Of a stretch of DNA of 64,000 nucleotides, positions 54,993 through 62,651 are shown in pieces (positions within the stretch are counted from its first letter, which is position 1; the number at the start of each line of letters is the position of its first letter). The notes under the pieces were generated by a model. It was given only the letters and a program-made list of their open reading frames with translations. It did no database searches and was not told the DNA's origin. Origin of the DNA: Pseudooceanicola algae (GTDB taxonomy: Bacteria; Pseudomonadota; Alphaproteobacteria; Rhodobacterales; Rhodobacteraceae); the NCBI RefSeq assembly GCF_003590145.2, contig NZ_CP060436.1:2080001-2144000 (forward strand). Reading direction: 5' to 3'. Both the position numbers and the translations under genes were made by a program.

Positions 54993-55685
54993 TCAGCCCG
55001 CCTGGGCGGCCAAAGCCAGAGCCACGTAGTCCGCAACAGTCATATCGGAAGAAACGACGGTGTCGAAAGGTACCGCTGTAAATGTAGTACCCGATTGCAC
55101 CAATACATCCGTACCATCGGCCGAAAGCCCGGCGACCCCACTGAGCGCCAGGATATGCGCCTCCGTCAATGCGACGAGAGAAATGTTCTGACTTTGCAGA
55201 TCCGCCAGGACTGAACTGTAGTCCAATGACGCATTTCCATTATCCCGATCTTCATCCGTGACCAGCACCTGTGTAACTGACGCCCCCGGCGTGAAGCTAT
55301 AGGTGCCAAGCGCGTAGTTTATTGCCGAGTAACCATCTTCGAATGACCCGGATCGTCGCAGCCCCCCTGCCGCACTGCCGAATTCAGCGGCCGTACCCGA
55401 CAGACCGCTTCCTATGGCAAAGGCGTGGCCAAGGTTGTCGGTGCCCCCGCCCCCATATCCTGTCAGCCCGAAACCGGGCGTGAACCCCGAAGACATCAGA
55501 AAGGTTTGCACGTTCGAGACAGAGCCCGGAAGAAATCCGTGCTCTTGCGCCATTGAACCGGATTCATCGACCACAAAGACGATATCGGCAAAGGACCGGG
55601 CCGTGCCATTCGTCGGGATACTTGCTGCACCGACGCCGGACACAATAGCCGTCACCGCAGCGTCAAATGTTCTCTGGACTTTCAT
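54993..55685 (-). CDS. von Willebrand factor A domain protein
   Basis: 230 residues. The vWA fold is shown by ADIVFVVDESGSMAQEH, with an intact MIDAS motif DxSxS (about residues 34-38), and by TQVLVTDEDRDNG and LVALTEAHILALSG later on. No convincing signal peptide is visible. I use the ATG at 55685; a GTG at 55748 would add 21 residues. Codon use is less GC-biased than in neighbouring genes. The frame continues in sense beyond its TGA into the downstream remnant, so this may be the surviving front end of a larger surface protein. Confidence 0.65.
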   Translation of the reverse strand: MKVQRTFDAAVTAIVSGVGAASIPTNGTARSFADIVFVVDESGSMAQEHGFLPGSVSNVQTFLMSSGFTPGFGLTGYGGGGTDNLGHAFAIGSGLSGTAAEFGSAAGGLRRSGSFEDGYSAINYALGTYSFTPGASVTQVLVTDEDRDNGNASLDYSSVLADLQSQNISLVALTEAHILALSGVAGLSADGTDVLVQSGTTFTAVPFDTVVSSDMTVADYVALALAAQAG

Positions 55686-56353
55686 GGGGATCGCCCTGAA
55701 ATGAGAAATTAAAATCGCCTTCGGGAAGGGGATCGAAATTGCCTCCACCTTACCCCTGGTCCTCGGCGAGGACCCCGATCAAAACGACCGGCGCCAATTC
55801 CATACGAACAAGACCGGAATATTTTTGCCTATTGGGATGGAGTTGCCTTAAGTTGACTATCGCATATTAGATTACCCAAATCAGATGAACGCGATCAATA
55901 AACCTCTTCGTATTAAAGATTTATTTTTGTCCCATCCCAAATTGCAGGGGGCACCCCGAAGCTCCAACCCGATCAGACGGCTTCGGGTGCGGACGACACA
56001 AAAAATGCGCTCAACCTAAAGAAAGCATTCGATAAATCGTTTATCGCAAAAGGTGTTACCCGCAAGAAGACTGCAGGACCGTCCGGCTGGTGCTGGACAC
56101 ATCTGACGCAGACCGGCGAAGCGGCAGCTTTCCTCCGACCCAAAGGGGAAGTCGCGCAAAGACCCCCGATCAGACGCCAAGAAACGTCAATTGCCGTGTC
56201 GTTCAGGCCACTCAAGACAGTGATATCTTCTGGAAAGCGGCCCGGCCCCGCCCGGTTGATCAAATCGAAACCGTTCGAGCGCACGGGAAAAGACCAGGCA
56301 AACAGCCGACGTCGTGGCGTCGTCTTACTGCTGCAAAGCTGGATATGGGAAAG
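55686..56353. other. A/T-richer stretch without a convincing gene
   Basis: 668 bases between the vWA gene and tRNA-Arg. The part around 55800-55940 is markedly A/T-rich (TTATTTTTGTCCC, GTATTAAAGATT). A 103-codon minus-strand frame at 55973-56284 and shorter plus-strand frames exist, but none has a ribosome site or a recognisable product. CACCCCGAAGC near 55952 can pair imperfectly with GCTTCGGGTG near 55979. It looks like decayed or acquired DNA. Confidence 0.5.
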
Positions 56354-56430
56354 TGGTGCACCGAGGAGGATTCGAACCCCCGACCCCTTGATTCGTAGTC
56401 AAGTACTCTATCCAGCTGAGCTATCGGTGC
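56354..56430 (-). tRNA. tRNA-Arg (anticodon ACG)
   Basis: A complete cloverleaf on the minus strand: acceptor GCACCGA/TCGGTGC, D arm with TAGCTCAGCTGGATAGAG, anticodon stem CTTGA/TCAAG with loop CTACGAA (anticodon ACG, so it reads CGU and, through inosine, CGC), T arm with GGTTCGAATCC, discriminator A and an encoded CCA. 77 bases with CCA. Confidence 0.97.
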
Positions 56431-56502
56431 ATCTGAGGGGCGATTTAGCCCGTGGCCGAAGCCGATGCAAGGGCAAAAACGACATTTCCGTAACGTGACT
56501 TT

Positions 56503-57903
56503 TCAGCGATCCGCAATGCCGAGATGTGTGATCTCCTTGGGCAGGCGGACCAGAAAGACGGTGCCATCGGCATCGGTACGTTCCAGCTCGATCTGGCCCC
56601 CATGACCGCGCACCAGTTCGGCCGAGATCACCAGACCAAGGCCGGTGCCGCCCTTGCGCGCACCGCCCTGGAACGGCGTGAACAGGTTCTCCCGCGCCTT
56701 GGGCGGCAGGCCCGGTCCGGTGTCGCAGACCCGGATCAGCCAGTCGCAATCGCTCTCCTCGGCCGCGACTGAGATCTCGCCGGCCGCGCCGCTGATTTCG
56801 ATGGCCTGGCGGGCATTGCGCACCAGGTTGAAGATCACGCGGAACAATTGCTCGGGGTCGGCCCGCAGGCGCAGGGTGGCGGGGATATCCTCGGCAAAGG
56901 AGATATCGTAGTCGCCCACCGCCAGGCGTTCGCTGTCGATCACGTCGCCGACCAGTTCAATCAGTGCGACCTGGGTCAGACGCGGCGCGGGTTCTTCGGC
57001 ACGCCCGAAGGCCAGCGTCGCTTCGCACAGATTGACGGCGCGGGCGACCGAGGCCACGACCTTGGGCGCCAGACGCTTGACCGTGGGGTCGTCGCTACCC
57101 TCAAGACGGTCGGAGAACAGCTGCGCCGAGGTCAGGATATTGCGCAGGTCGTGGCTGATCTTGGCCACGGCAGAGCCAAGCTGCGCCAGCCGGTCCTTCT
57201 GACGCAGGGCCGCCGTCAGCTGGGTTTGCAGATCGTGCAGCGCGACCTCGGCCTCGCGCAGATCCCGGACGGAAGCCGAGGGTTCGATGATCCGCCGGGC
57301 GTCCTCGGGGTCTTGCGCATAGGTCTGCATATGGCCGATGACCCCCTTGATCGGCTTCAGGATCACCCCGCGCACGGCAAAGAACAGCAGCAGCGCGGTC
57401 ACCACGGAAAAGATCGCCGACAGCAGAAAGATACTGCCCGCGTTCTCTATCATGGCGGTGCGCAGCGGGCCGGTGGACATCGTGACCTCGATTACCAGCC
57501 CGGCTTCGCGGACCGGGTTGCCGATCACCCGGATGACGCGGTTTTCGGGTTGAAACAGCTGACGGATGGAATCGCGGATCAGCTCCACCGCTGCCGGGTC
57601 GCGCAGATCATAGGTGGCGGCCACGGGTCCCGGCACCTCGGAAGACAGCACAAGCTGACGCGCCTCGTCCCGGCGCAGCACGACGTTGTAGACGCCCGCG
57701 TTGCGCAACAGTTCCGTTTCCAGGTCCGGGCCGATCATGTCATCCGCCAGCAGCGCGAGCGAGGCAATCTGTGCCCGTTCCAGCCGCGACAGCAGGTAGT
57801 CTTCACGATACCGGGCAACCGAGGGCACGAGAATCAGCAATTCGGCCAGGATCACGAAGATCGCCGTAAGGATCAGGAACCGGCCGGAGAGAGAGCGAAG
57901 CAT
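56503..57903 (-). CDS. Sensor histidine kinase
   Basis: 466 residues. Two membrane segments (about 8-28 and 155-177) enclose a periplasmic sensor of about 125 residues; a HAMP-like linker follows, then a dimerisation domain with the phospho-accepting His in ISHDLRNILTS (about residue 252) and an ATPase domain with NLVRNARQA (N box), DTGPGLP (G1) and GGTGLGLVI (G2). I start at 57903 (MLRSLSGRFL), since the frame is open for 159 more codons without similarity. No response regulator gene is adjacent, so it is an orphan kinase here. Confidence 0.92.
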   Translation of the reverse strand: MLRSLSGRFLILTAIFVILAELLILVPSVARYREDYLLSRLERAQIASLALLADDMIGPDLETELLRNAGVYNVVLRRDEARQLVLSSEVPGPVAATYDLRDPAAVELIRDSIRQLFQPENRVIRVIGNPVREAGLVIEVTMSTGPLRTAMIENAGSIFLLSAIFSVVTALLLFFAVRGVILKPIKGVIGHMQTYAQDPEDARRIIEPSASVRDLREAEVALHDLQTQLTAALRQKDRLAQLGSAVAKISHDLRNILTSAQLFSDRLEGSDDPTVKRLAPKVVASVARAVNLCEATLAFGRAEEPAPRLTQVALIELVGDVIDSERLAVGDYDISFAEDIPATLRLRADPEQLFRVIFNLVRNARQAIEISGAAGEISVAAEESDCDWLIRVCDTGPGLPPKARENLFTPFQGGARKGGTGLGLVISAELVRGHGGQIELERTDADGTVFLVRLPKEITHLGIADR

Positions 57904-57995
57904 CTTGCGCAGCCTAGCGAAGCGAGGGGGCCGCACCGTCCCGAAGTCCCCCTTTGCGGCGGCTCGAAGCGGATTTTGACGGCATATCGTTTCGG

Positions 57996-58024
57996 AACTT
58001 AGTGGTTCCTCACGACTTTGCCAA
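57996..58024 (-). promoter_or_regulatory. Candidate promoter of the histidine kinase
   Basis: On the minus strand TTGGCA and TAAGTT are separated by 17 bases, about 93 bases before the kinase start. Spacing is ideal but the -10 is only a partial match. Confidence 0.35.
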
Positions 58025-58291
58025 TTTCCGTGAGGCCTGCCTAGGGCAATATACCGCCGGAAAGATGCGGTTTTTCCGCTGGAACCGGGCAGGCTTAGCT
58101 GAAAACCTCGATTTCGCGACCTGAGCAAAAAAATCCGCGCATGCATCATGATCCCGCGGGAAATCTGAGCGAGGGGCTTTCGAACCGGTCCCGATGGGGC
58201 TAAGTCCGCCCTGCCCGCGCGGGTCATGCGCCGGGATCGCCGCCTGCTGTCCGACCTTGGCAAAAAACTCCGCCCCGGTGGCCTCTCGGGT

Positions 58292-58320
58292 TTGACAAGG
58301 GCGCGGGGTCTACTTATAGA
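58292..58320 (+). promoter_or_regulatory. Sigma-70 promoter of the rpmH-rnpA-yidD operon
   Basis: A perfect -35 TTGACA (58292-58297) is followed after exactly 17 bases by TATAGA (58315-58320), 157 bases before rpmH. It is the best consensus promoter I see in the window, as expected for a ribosomal-protein gene. Confidence 0.8.
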
Positions 58321-58477
58321 GCGGACTTCTAATACGCGCGGGCCTCGGGGCGATTCCCGGATTGCTCCCGCTTTGCCCATTGCCCCGCTGCGCAGGCCGA
58401 TCCGAAAGGGTCACTGCATGTCGGGGTGGAGATCAATCCGCGGGACAGCCCTGCGGCAATGAAACGGAGACGGAGCG

Positions 58478-58612
58478 ATGAAACGCACCTATCAACCTTC
58501 GAACCTGGTCCGCAAACGGCGCCACGGGTTCCGCTCGCGCATGGCAACCAAAGCCGGTCGCAAGATCCTGAACGCCCGTCGCGCACGCGGCCGGAAGTCG
58601 CTGAGCGCGTAA
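58478..58612 (+). CDS. rpmH: 50S ribosomal protein L34
   Basis: 44 residues, [20 protein letters not shown] at the start and GRKSLSA at the end: an unmistakable L34, very basic, full length. CGGAG lies 3 bases before the ATG, with GAAACGGAGACGG further up. It is the first gene of the rpmH-rnpA-yidD operon under a near-consensus promoter. Confidence 0.98.
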   Translation: MKRTYQPSNLVRKRRHGFRSRMATKAGRKILNARRARGRKSLSA

Positions 58613-58649
58613 GCACGCCTTGGCCCTCTTCCCCGAAGAGGCAGAGATG

Positions 58650-59165
58650 ATGACACCGCCGAACGCCCCACCTCTGACCGCACCTGCGGAAATGACGGTG
58701 ACGGCATCGGCGGTTTCTTCATGTCCGAACGACGATGTGCTGCCCGGCAGTCGCCGGTCGGGTGTGTTGAACATTCTGACCAAGCGGGCCGATTTCCTGG
58801 CAGCGGCCCGGGCCAAACGGCAGGCCTGCCCGTCGATGATGGTGCAGGCGCGCCAGCGCGACCGGAATGCGCCCGCCGATACGGACAGCGGAGACCCGGT
58901 CCGGGTCGGTTTTACCTGCTCCAAGAAGGTCGGCAATGCCGTCGCCCGCAACCGCGCCAAGCGCCGGTTGCGCGAAGCCGCGCGCGCGGTGTTGCCGCAG
59001 CATGGCCAGCCCGGCTGGGATTACGTGCTTATCGGGCGCAACGGCGTGACCGCCGCGCGGGATTTCGCCCTGCTCAAGGCAGATCTGGAACAGGCCCTGC
59101 GCCGCATCCATGCCCCGAAGGGCGATGCGCCAGCAAGACCGTCAGTGGCAAAGCCCACCCCATGA
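58650..59165 (+). CDS. rnpA: Ribonuclease P protein component
   Basis: 171 residues, longer than the usual 120 because of an N-terminal extension of about 50 residues of low complexity. The RnpA core begins near LTKRADFLAAARAKR; the RNA-binding motif is KKVGNAVARNRAKRRLREAAR (split: KKVGNAVARN and RAKRRLREAAR, about residues 92-112). It binds the RNase P RNA for tRNA 5' processing. I choose the second Met of the ATGATG pair, 8 bases after GAGG; 58647 is equally possible. Its stop overlaps yidD (ATGA). Confidence 0.93.
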   Translation: MTPPNAPPLTAPAEMTVTASAVSSCPNDDVLPGSRRSGVLNILTKRADFLAAARAKRQACPSMMVQARQRDRNAPADTDSGDPVRVGFTCSKKVGNAVARNRAKRRLREAARAVLPQHGQPGWDYVLIGRNGVTAARDFALLKADLEQALRRIHAPKGDAPARPSVAKPTP

Positions 59166-59383
59166 GATTTCTCGCATGGCTCCTGTCGCTGCCAATCCGG
59201 GCCTATCGGCTGATATTTTCGCCCTGGGTCGGATATAACTGCCGGTATGATCCGACCTGCTCGGCCTATATCCTCGAGGCGCTGAACCGGCATGGCCCGA
59301 TCCGGGGCAGCTGGCTGTCGATCCGCCGGGTTGCCCGCTGCCACCCCTGGGGCGGCATGGGCGTGGACGACGTTCCGGACTGA
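59162..59383 (+). CDS. yidD: Membrane protein insertion efficiency factor YidD
   Basis: 73 residues. The conserved YidD pattern is complete: LIFSPWVGYNCRYDPTCSAY, then EALNRHGPIRGSWLSIRRVARCHPWGGMGVD (two segments), with three conserved Cys. It is a small membrane-associated factor that helps YidC-dependent insertion. The start overlaps rnpA; yidC itself lies 3.3 kb further on the same strand, separated by a remnant gene, ttcA and a GGDEF/EAL gene. Confidence 0.96.
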   Translation: MRFLAWLLSLPIRAYRLIFSPWVGYNCRYDPTCSAYILEALNRHGPIRGSWLSIRRVARCHPWGGMGVDDVPD

Positions 59384-59402
59384 CCCCTGACCGCCCGAGC
59401 CT

Positions 59403-59758
59403 TCAGATCATCACCGGGTTGACCAGATCCCCCTGCGAGCGCCCCGGCATGTCATGGCGGTCGATCTCTCCTCTCACGGTGTGCAGCAGATCCTGCATGA
59501 AGCGCTCGTCGGGAAAATACCAAATATGCGAGGCATTCGGCAGGTCCGTGAACCGCGCCATATTGGCCTTGAAGCAAATGCCGACGCTGACCTTGACCGC
59601 CCTGCCCGGCCCCCCCCCGACAGGCAGGGCGATCCGACCGGCCCGCGGCCGGCGTCTTTCTGGACCTCGCGAAATCAGTCCGTCTTTGGGATCGCATCGC
59701 CAGGGTCCGGGGCGAAGGCGCCCTTGCGCACCGATCAGACGCAGAAGATATAGTCCAC
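59403..59758 (-). pseudogene. Collapsed remnant of an alpha/beta-hydrolase-like gene
   Basis: A GTG at 59758 with GGAGAG upstream opens MDYIFCV and then stops; further sense appears as GAFAPDPGDAIPKTD and FREVQKDAG in the same frame, interrupted by TGA codons. A different frame gives the C-terminal part SHIWYFPDERFMQDLLHTVRGEIDR and DMPGR. These look like the two ends of an alpha/beta-hydrolase (esterase) of 300 or more residues, now squeezed into about 355 bases, so the middle, including any GxSxG nucleophile, is missing. The identification is by memory of such termini and is tentative. Confidence 0.4.
59598..59631. repeat. Hairpin with a C9 homopolymer in the loop
   Basis: CGCCCTGCC pairs perfectly with GGCAGGGCG, and the 16-base loop contains nine consecutive C (59610-59618). 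It lies inside the hydrolase remnant. Confidence 0.8.
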
Positions 59759-59847
59759 TGTCTCTCTCCAATCCAATTTGCTAAATAGGCACGACCATAC
59801 AGGCACCGCAGCCTGCCTTCCCAAGGATTATTCGAGGATCCCGGCCC

Positions 59848-60726
59848 ATGCTGGACGACGGCGACGATATTCATCCGCTATTTCACGGGGCCCCGGCCAC
59901 GACCGAGTTCCGCAAGCTGCGCAAGCGGATCGTGCGCCAGACCCGCGAGGCGATCGAGCAATACGGCATGATCGAACGCGACGCCCGCTGGCTGGTCTGC
60001 CTGTCGGGCGGCAAGGACAGCTACACCCTGCTTGCCGTCTTGCACGAGCTGAAATGGCGCGGCCTGCTGCCGGTCGATATCCTCGCCTGCAACCTCGACC
60101 AGGGTCAGCCCGGCTTTCCGGCGACGGTATTGCCCGAGTTTCTGGAAAAGATGGGGGTGCCGCACCGGATCGAATACCAGGACACCTATTCCATCGTGAT
60201 GGACAAGGTGCCCGCCGGACGGACCTATTGCGCACTGTGTTCTCGGCTGCGGCGCGGCAACCTCTACCGGATCGCGCGCGAAGAAGGTTGCAGCGCCGTG
60301 GTGCTGGGCCATCATCGCGACGACATCCTGGAAACCTTCATGATGAACCTGTTCCATGGCGGCCGGCTGGCGACCATGCCGCCCAAACTGGTGAACGAGG
60401 AGGGCGATCTGTTCCTCTACCGCCCGCTGGCCCATGTCGCCGAAGAAGACTGCGACCGCTTTGCCCGCGCCATGCGCTATCCGATCATCCCCTGCGATCT
60501 TTGCGGCAGCCAGGATGGGCTGCAACGTCAGCAGGTCAAGCAGATCCTCGACGGCTGGGAACGCAATGCGCCGGGCCGCCGGCAGGTCATGTTCCGCGCG
60601 CTGATGAATGCCCGCCCCTCGCATCTGCTGGATCCGCAACTGTTTGATTTCGCCGGTCTGACGCGGGCACCGGAAAAGACCGGCGCGGGAACCGACAATG
60701 ACGGGGATATTCCGAAGCTGCGTTAA
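59848..60726 (+). CDS. ttcA: tRNA 2-thiocytidine(32) synthetase
   Basis: 292 residues. It thiolates C32 of certain tRNAs using an Fe-S cluster. The PP-loop [12 protein letters not shown] is at about residues 51-62; the cluster cysteines are in [11 protein letters not shown] (about 131-134) and DLCGSQDG (about 222); [18 protein letters not shown] follows as in TtcA. Cytoplasmic. It sits between the yidD-side remnant and the c-di-GMP gene, in the same direction as yidC. Confidence 0.93.
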   Translation: MLDDGDDIHPLFHGAPATTEFRKLRKRIVRQTREAIEQYGMIERDARWLVCLSGGKDSYTLLAVLHELKWRGLLPVDILACNLDQGQPGFPATVLPEFLEKMGVPHRIEYQDTYSIVMDKVPAGRTYCALCSRLRRGNLYRIAREEGCSAVVLGHHRDDILETFMMNLFHGGRLATMPPKLVNEEGDLFLYRPLAHVAEEDCDRFARAMRYPIIPCDLCGSQDGLQRQQVKQILDGWERNAPGRRQVMFRALMNARPSHLLDPQLFDFAGLTRAPEKTGAGTDNDGDIPKLR

Positions 60727-60783
60727 ACCGGTGTTGAACTTCTTTCCCTAGCGTCCCCCTCGACTGGATTGGGACAGGCTTAG

Positions 60784-62346
60784 ATGTTCAGACTGTGGCG
60801 CAAGGATCTTTCAAGCTTTCTGACCAGCCTGCGACGGGTCCTGTCGCGACCAAGGATGCTGGCCCTGCTGCCGGCGCTTTGCCTGCTGGCCTATTTTCTG
60901 GCCGGAGAGCTGGCGCTGATCCTTGTCGCCCTGACCCTGCCGGTGGTCCTGATGCTGGTCGCGGAGACGCGCGACGAAGCCCTTTCTCCGCCCCGACCAC
61001 GCGATGCGGTGACAGGTCTGGGCCTGCGGGATTCGCTGGAACGGTCACTGGACCATGCCCTGCACCTTGAAGAAGTCACACCACGCAAGACCGCCTGCCT
61101 CATGGTGCAGATCGATGATTTCGACGTCTTTATCGACCGGTACGGCCAAGCTGCCGGGGACAATGTGCTGGCCCGCACCGCCACCCGCCTGCACCGGATG
61201 CTGCGCGACGGCGATCAGGTCTGCAAGACCGGGCCAGCCGTCTTCGGCATCAGCATTGCCCCGGTCACCCAGCTTGATCTCGAGGAAATGATCCAGATGG
61301 CGGCCCGTCTGCAGACCGAGGTCGAGGAACCCCTGTCGCTGGATGCCACCACTGTCTATGTCTCATGCTCCATCGGCTTCTGCCTTGGAGCACGCAGCCC
61401 CGGCCCGACCGGATCGGACCTGGTCACCGCGACGCAGACGGCGCTGAGCGAAGCGATGCGCTTTGCCCCCTCCGCGATCCGGTCGTTTTCCACCGACATG
61501 CGCAAACGGCAACAAAGCCGGTCAATCCTGGCGGACGAGGTCGCGGCCGCCTTGGAAAGCGACCAGTTCCTCCCCTTCTTCCAACCGCAGGTCTCCTGTG
61601 ACACCGGACTCGTCACAGGGTTCGAGGCGCTGGCCCGCTGGTGCCACCCGGACCGCGGCATCATTTCCCCGGCCGAATTCCTGCCCGTGGTCGAACAATC
61701 CGGCCAGATGGAGCGCCTGGGCGACGTGATGCTGGTGCAGGCGCTGACAGCCCTGCGACGCTGGGACGATCTTGGGCTGAAGGTACCGCAGGTCGGGGTC
61801 AATTTCGCCACCGAGGAACTGCGCAATCCACGCCTGATGGAGAAGGTGCGCTGGCAGTTGGATCGCTTCGGGCTGACCCCGGACCGGCTGTCGGTAGAGG
61901 TTCTTGAAACCGTCGTTGCCGCTTCGCCCGAAGACGTGGTGTCGCGCAATATCAATTCACTGGCAGCCATGGGATGCCGCATCGACCTTGACGATTTCGG
62001 CACCGGCCATGCCTCGATTTCCTCGATCCGGCGCTTTTCCGTCGAACGGCTGAAGATCGACCGCAGCTTCGTGATGAAGGTCGACAGGGACATCGAACAG
62101 CAACGCATGGTGTCGGCGATCCTGACGATGGCCGAACGGCTTGGGCTGGCCACACTGGCCGAAGGCGTCGAGACCCAAGGCGAACATGCGATGCTGGCGC
62201 AACTGGGCTGCGACCATGTGCAAGGCTATGAAATCGCGCGGCCCATGCCTTTCGATCAAACTGCCGAATGGATCCGCCTCTATCATGCCGGGCTGATCGA
62301 GGCGCCGAAATTCGGCCGCGGCACCGGGACCGGACCGACCGGTTGA
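60784..62346 (+). CDS. Membrane GGDEF/EAL protein, probable c-di-GMP phosphodiesterase
   Basis: 520 residues. Two N-terminal membrane segments (about 20-35 and 38-60) precede a GGDEF domain and a C-terminal EAL domain. The GGDEF signature site is degenerate (GPAVFGISIAP in place of GG[DE]EF), so no cyclase activity is expected. The EAL part is intact: FEALARW, NFATEEL, EVLETV, DLDDFGTGHAS, LKIDRSFV, LAEGVET and VQGYEIARPM. It should hydrolyse c-di-GMP at the inner membrane, possibly tuned by GTP binding to the GGDEF domain. It lies between ttcA and yidC. Confidence 0.92.
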   Translation: MFRLWRKDLSSFLTSLRRVLSRPRMLALLPALCLLAYFLAGELALILVALTLPVVLMLVAETRDEALSPPRPRDAVTGLGLRDSLERSLDHALHLEEVTPRKTACLMVQIDDFDVFIDRYGQAAGDNVLARTATRLHRMLRDGDQVCKTGPAVFGISIAPVTQLDLEEMIQMAARLQTEVEEPLSLDATTVYVSCSIGFCLGARSPGPTGSDLVTATQTALSEAMRFAPSAIRSFSTDMRKRQQSRSILADEVAAALESDQFLPFFQPQVSCDTGLVTGFEALARWCHPDRGIISPAEFLPVVEQSGQMERLGDVMLVQALTALRRWDDLGLKVPQVGVNFATEELRNPRLMEKVRWQLDRFGLTPDRLSVEVLETVVAASPEDVVSRNINSLAAMGCRIDLDDFGTGHASISSIRRFSVERLKIDRSFVMKVDRDIEQQRMVSAILTMAERLGLATLAEGVETQGEHAMLAQLGCDHVQGYEIARPMPFDQTAEWIRLYHAGLIEAPKFGRGTGTGPTG

Positions 62347-62651
62347 CCTTGCCGCAGTCGCGTGCTTGCCACCATGACTGCTCCGGTCGGGCAGAGACCC
62401 AACCATTTCGCCGCGCGCCCTCCAGTCAGTTGCCAAGGTTAGTCGCGCCCCCTGCTGTTCCCGACTCACTGAAGATCCACCTTTGAACCGGGCGCTGCTG
62501 GCCGTCCTCGGCCCGTAACAGGTGGGCCCAAGTTCATTTTCCTGTGTGCCCCACCCTATGGAAAGACCTTAGCCCCTTGACCTTTGGCCCCGCGAACGGT
62601 TGAACCCCCCAAGACCAACCCATACGGCAATTCCAAAGGTGGCGCAGCGCG
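62347..62651. other. Intergenic region upstream of yidC
   Basis: 305 bases that must hold the yidC promoter and leader. I see no consensus promoter, no hairpin of note and no credible small gene. Confidence 0.5.

Larger units (their letters stand above)
57904..58477. other. Divergent region between the histidine kinase and rpmH
   Basis: 574 bases holding a candidate kinase promoter (57996-58024, minus) and a strong rpmH promoter (58292-58320, plus) with a leader of about 150 bases. No convincing gene or RNA was found. Confidence 0.6.

Noticed and set aside
55625-55632. TGCACCGA inside the vWA gene as a possible attachment-site repeat of tRNA-Arg
   Set aside because: Only 8 bases match the tRNA 3' end, which is expected by chance over 2 kb; no integrase gene is present.
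55973-56284. A 103-codon minus-strand frame in the gap before tRNA-Arg
   Set aside because: No ribosome site, no domain, and composition does not look coding; left out as a gene.
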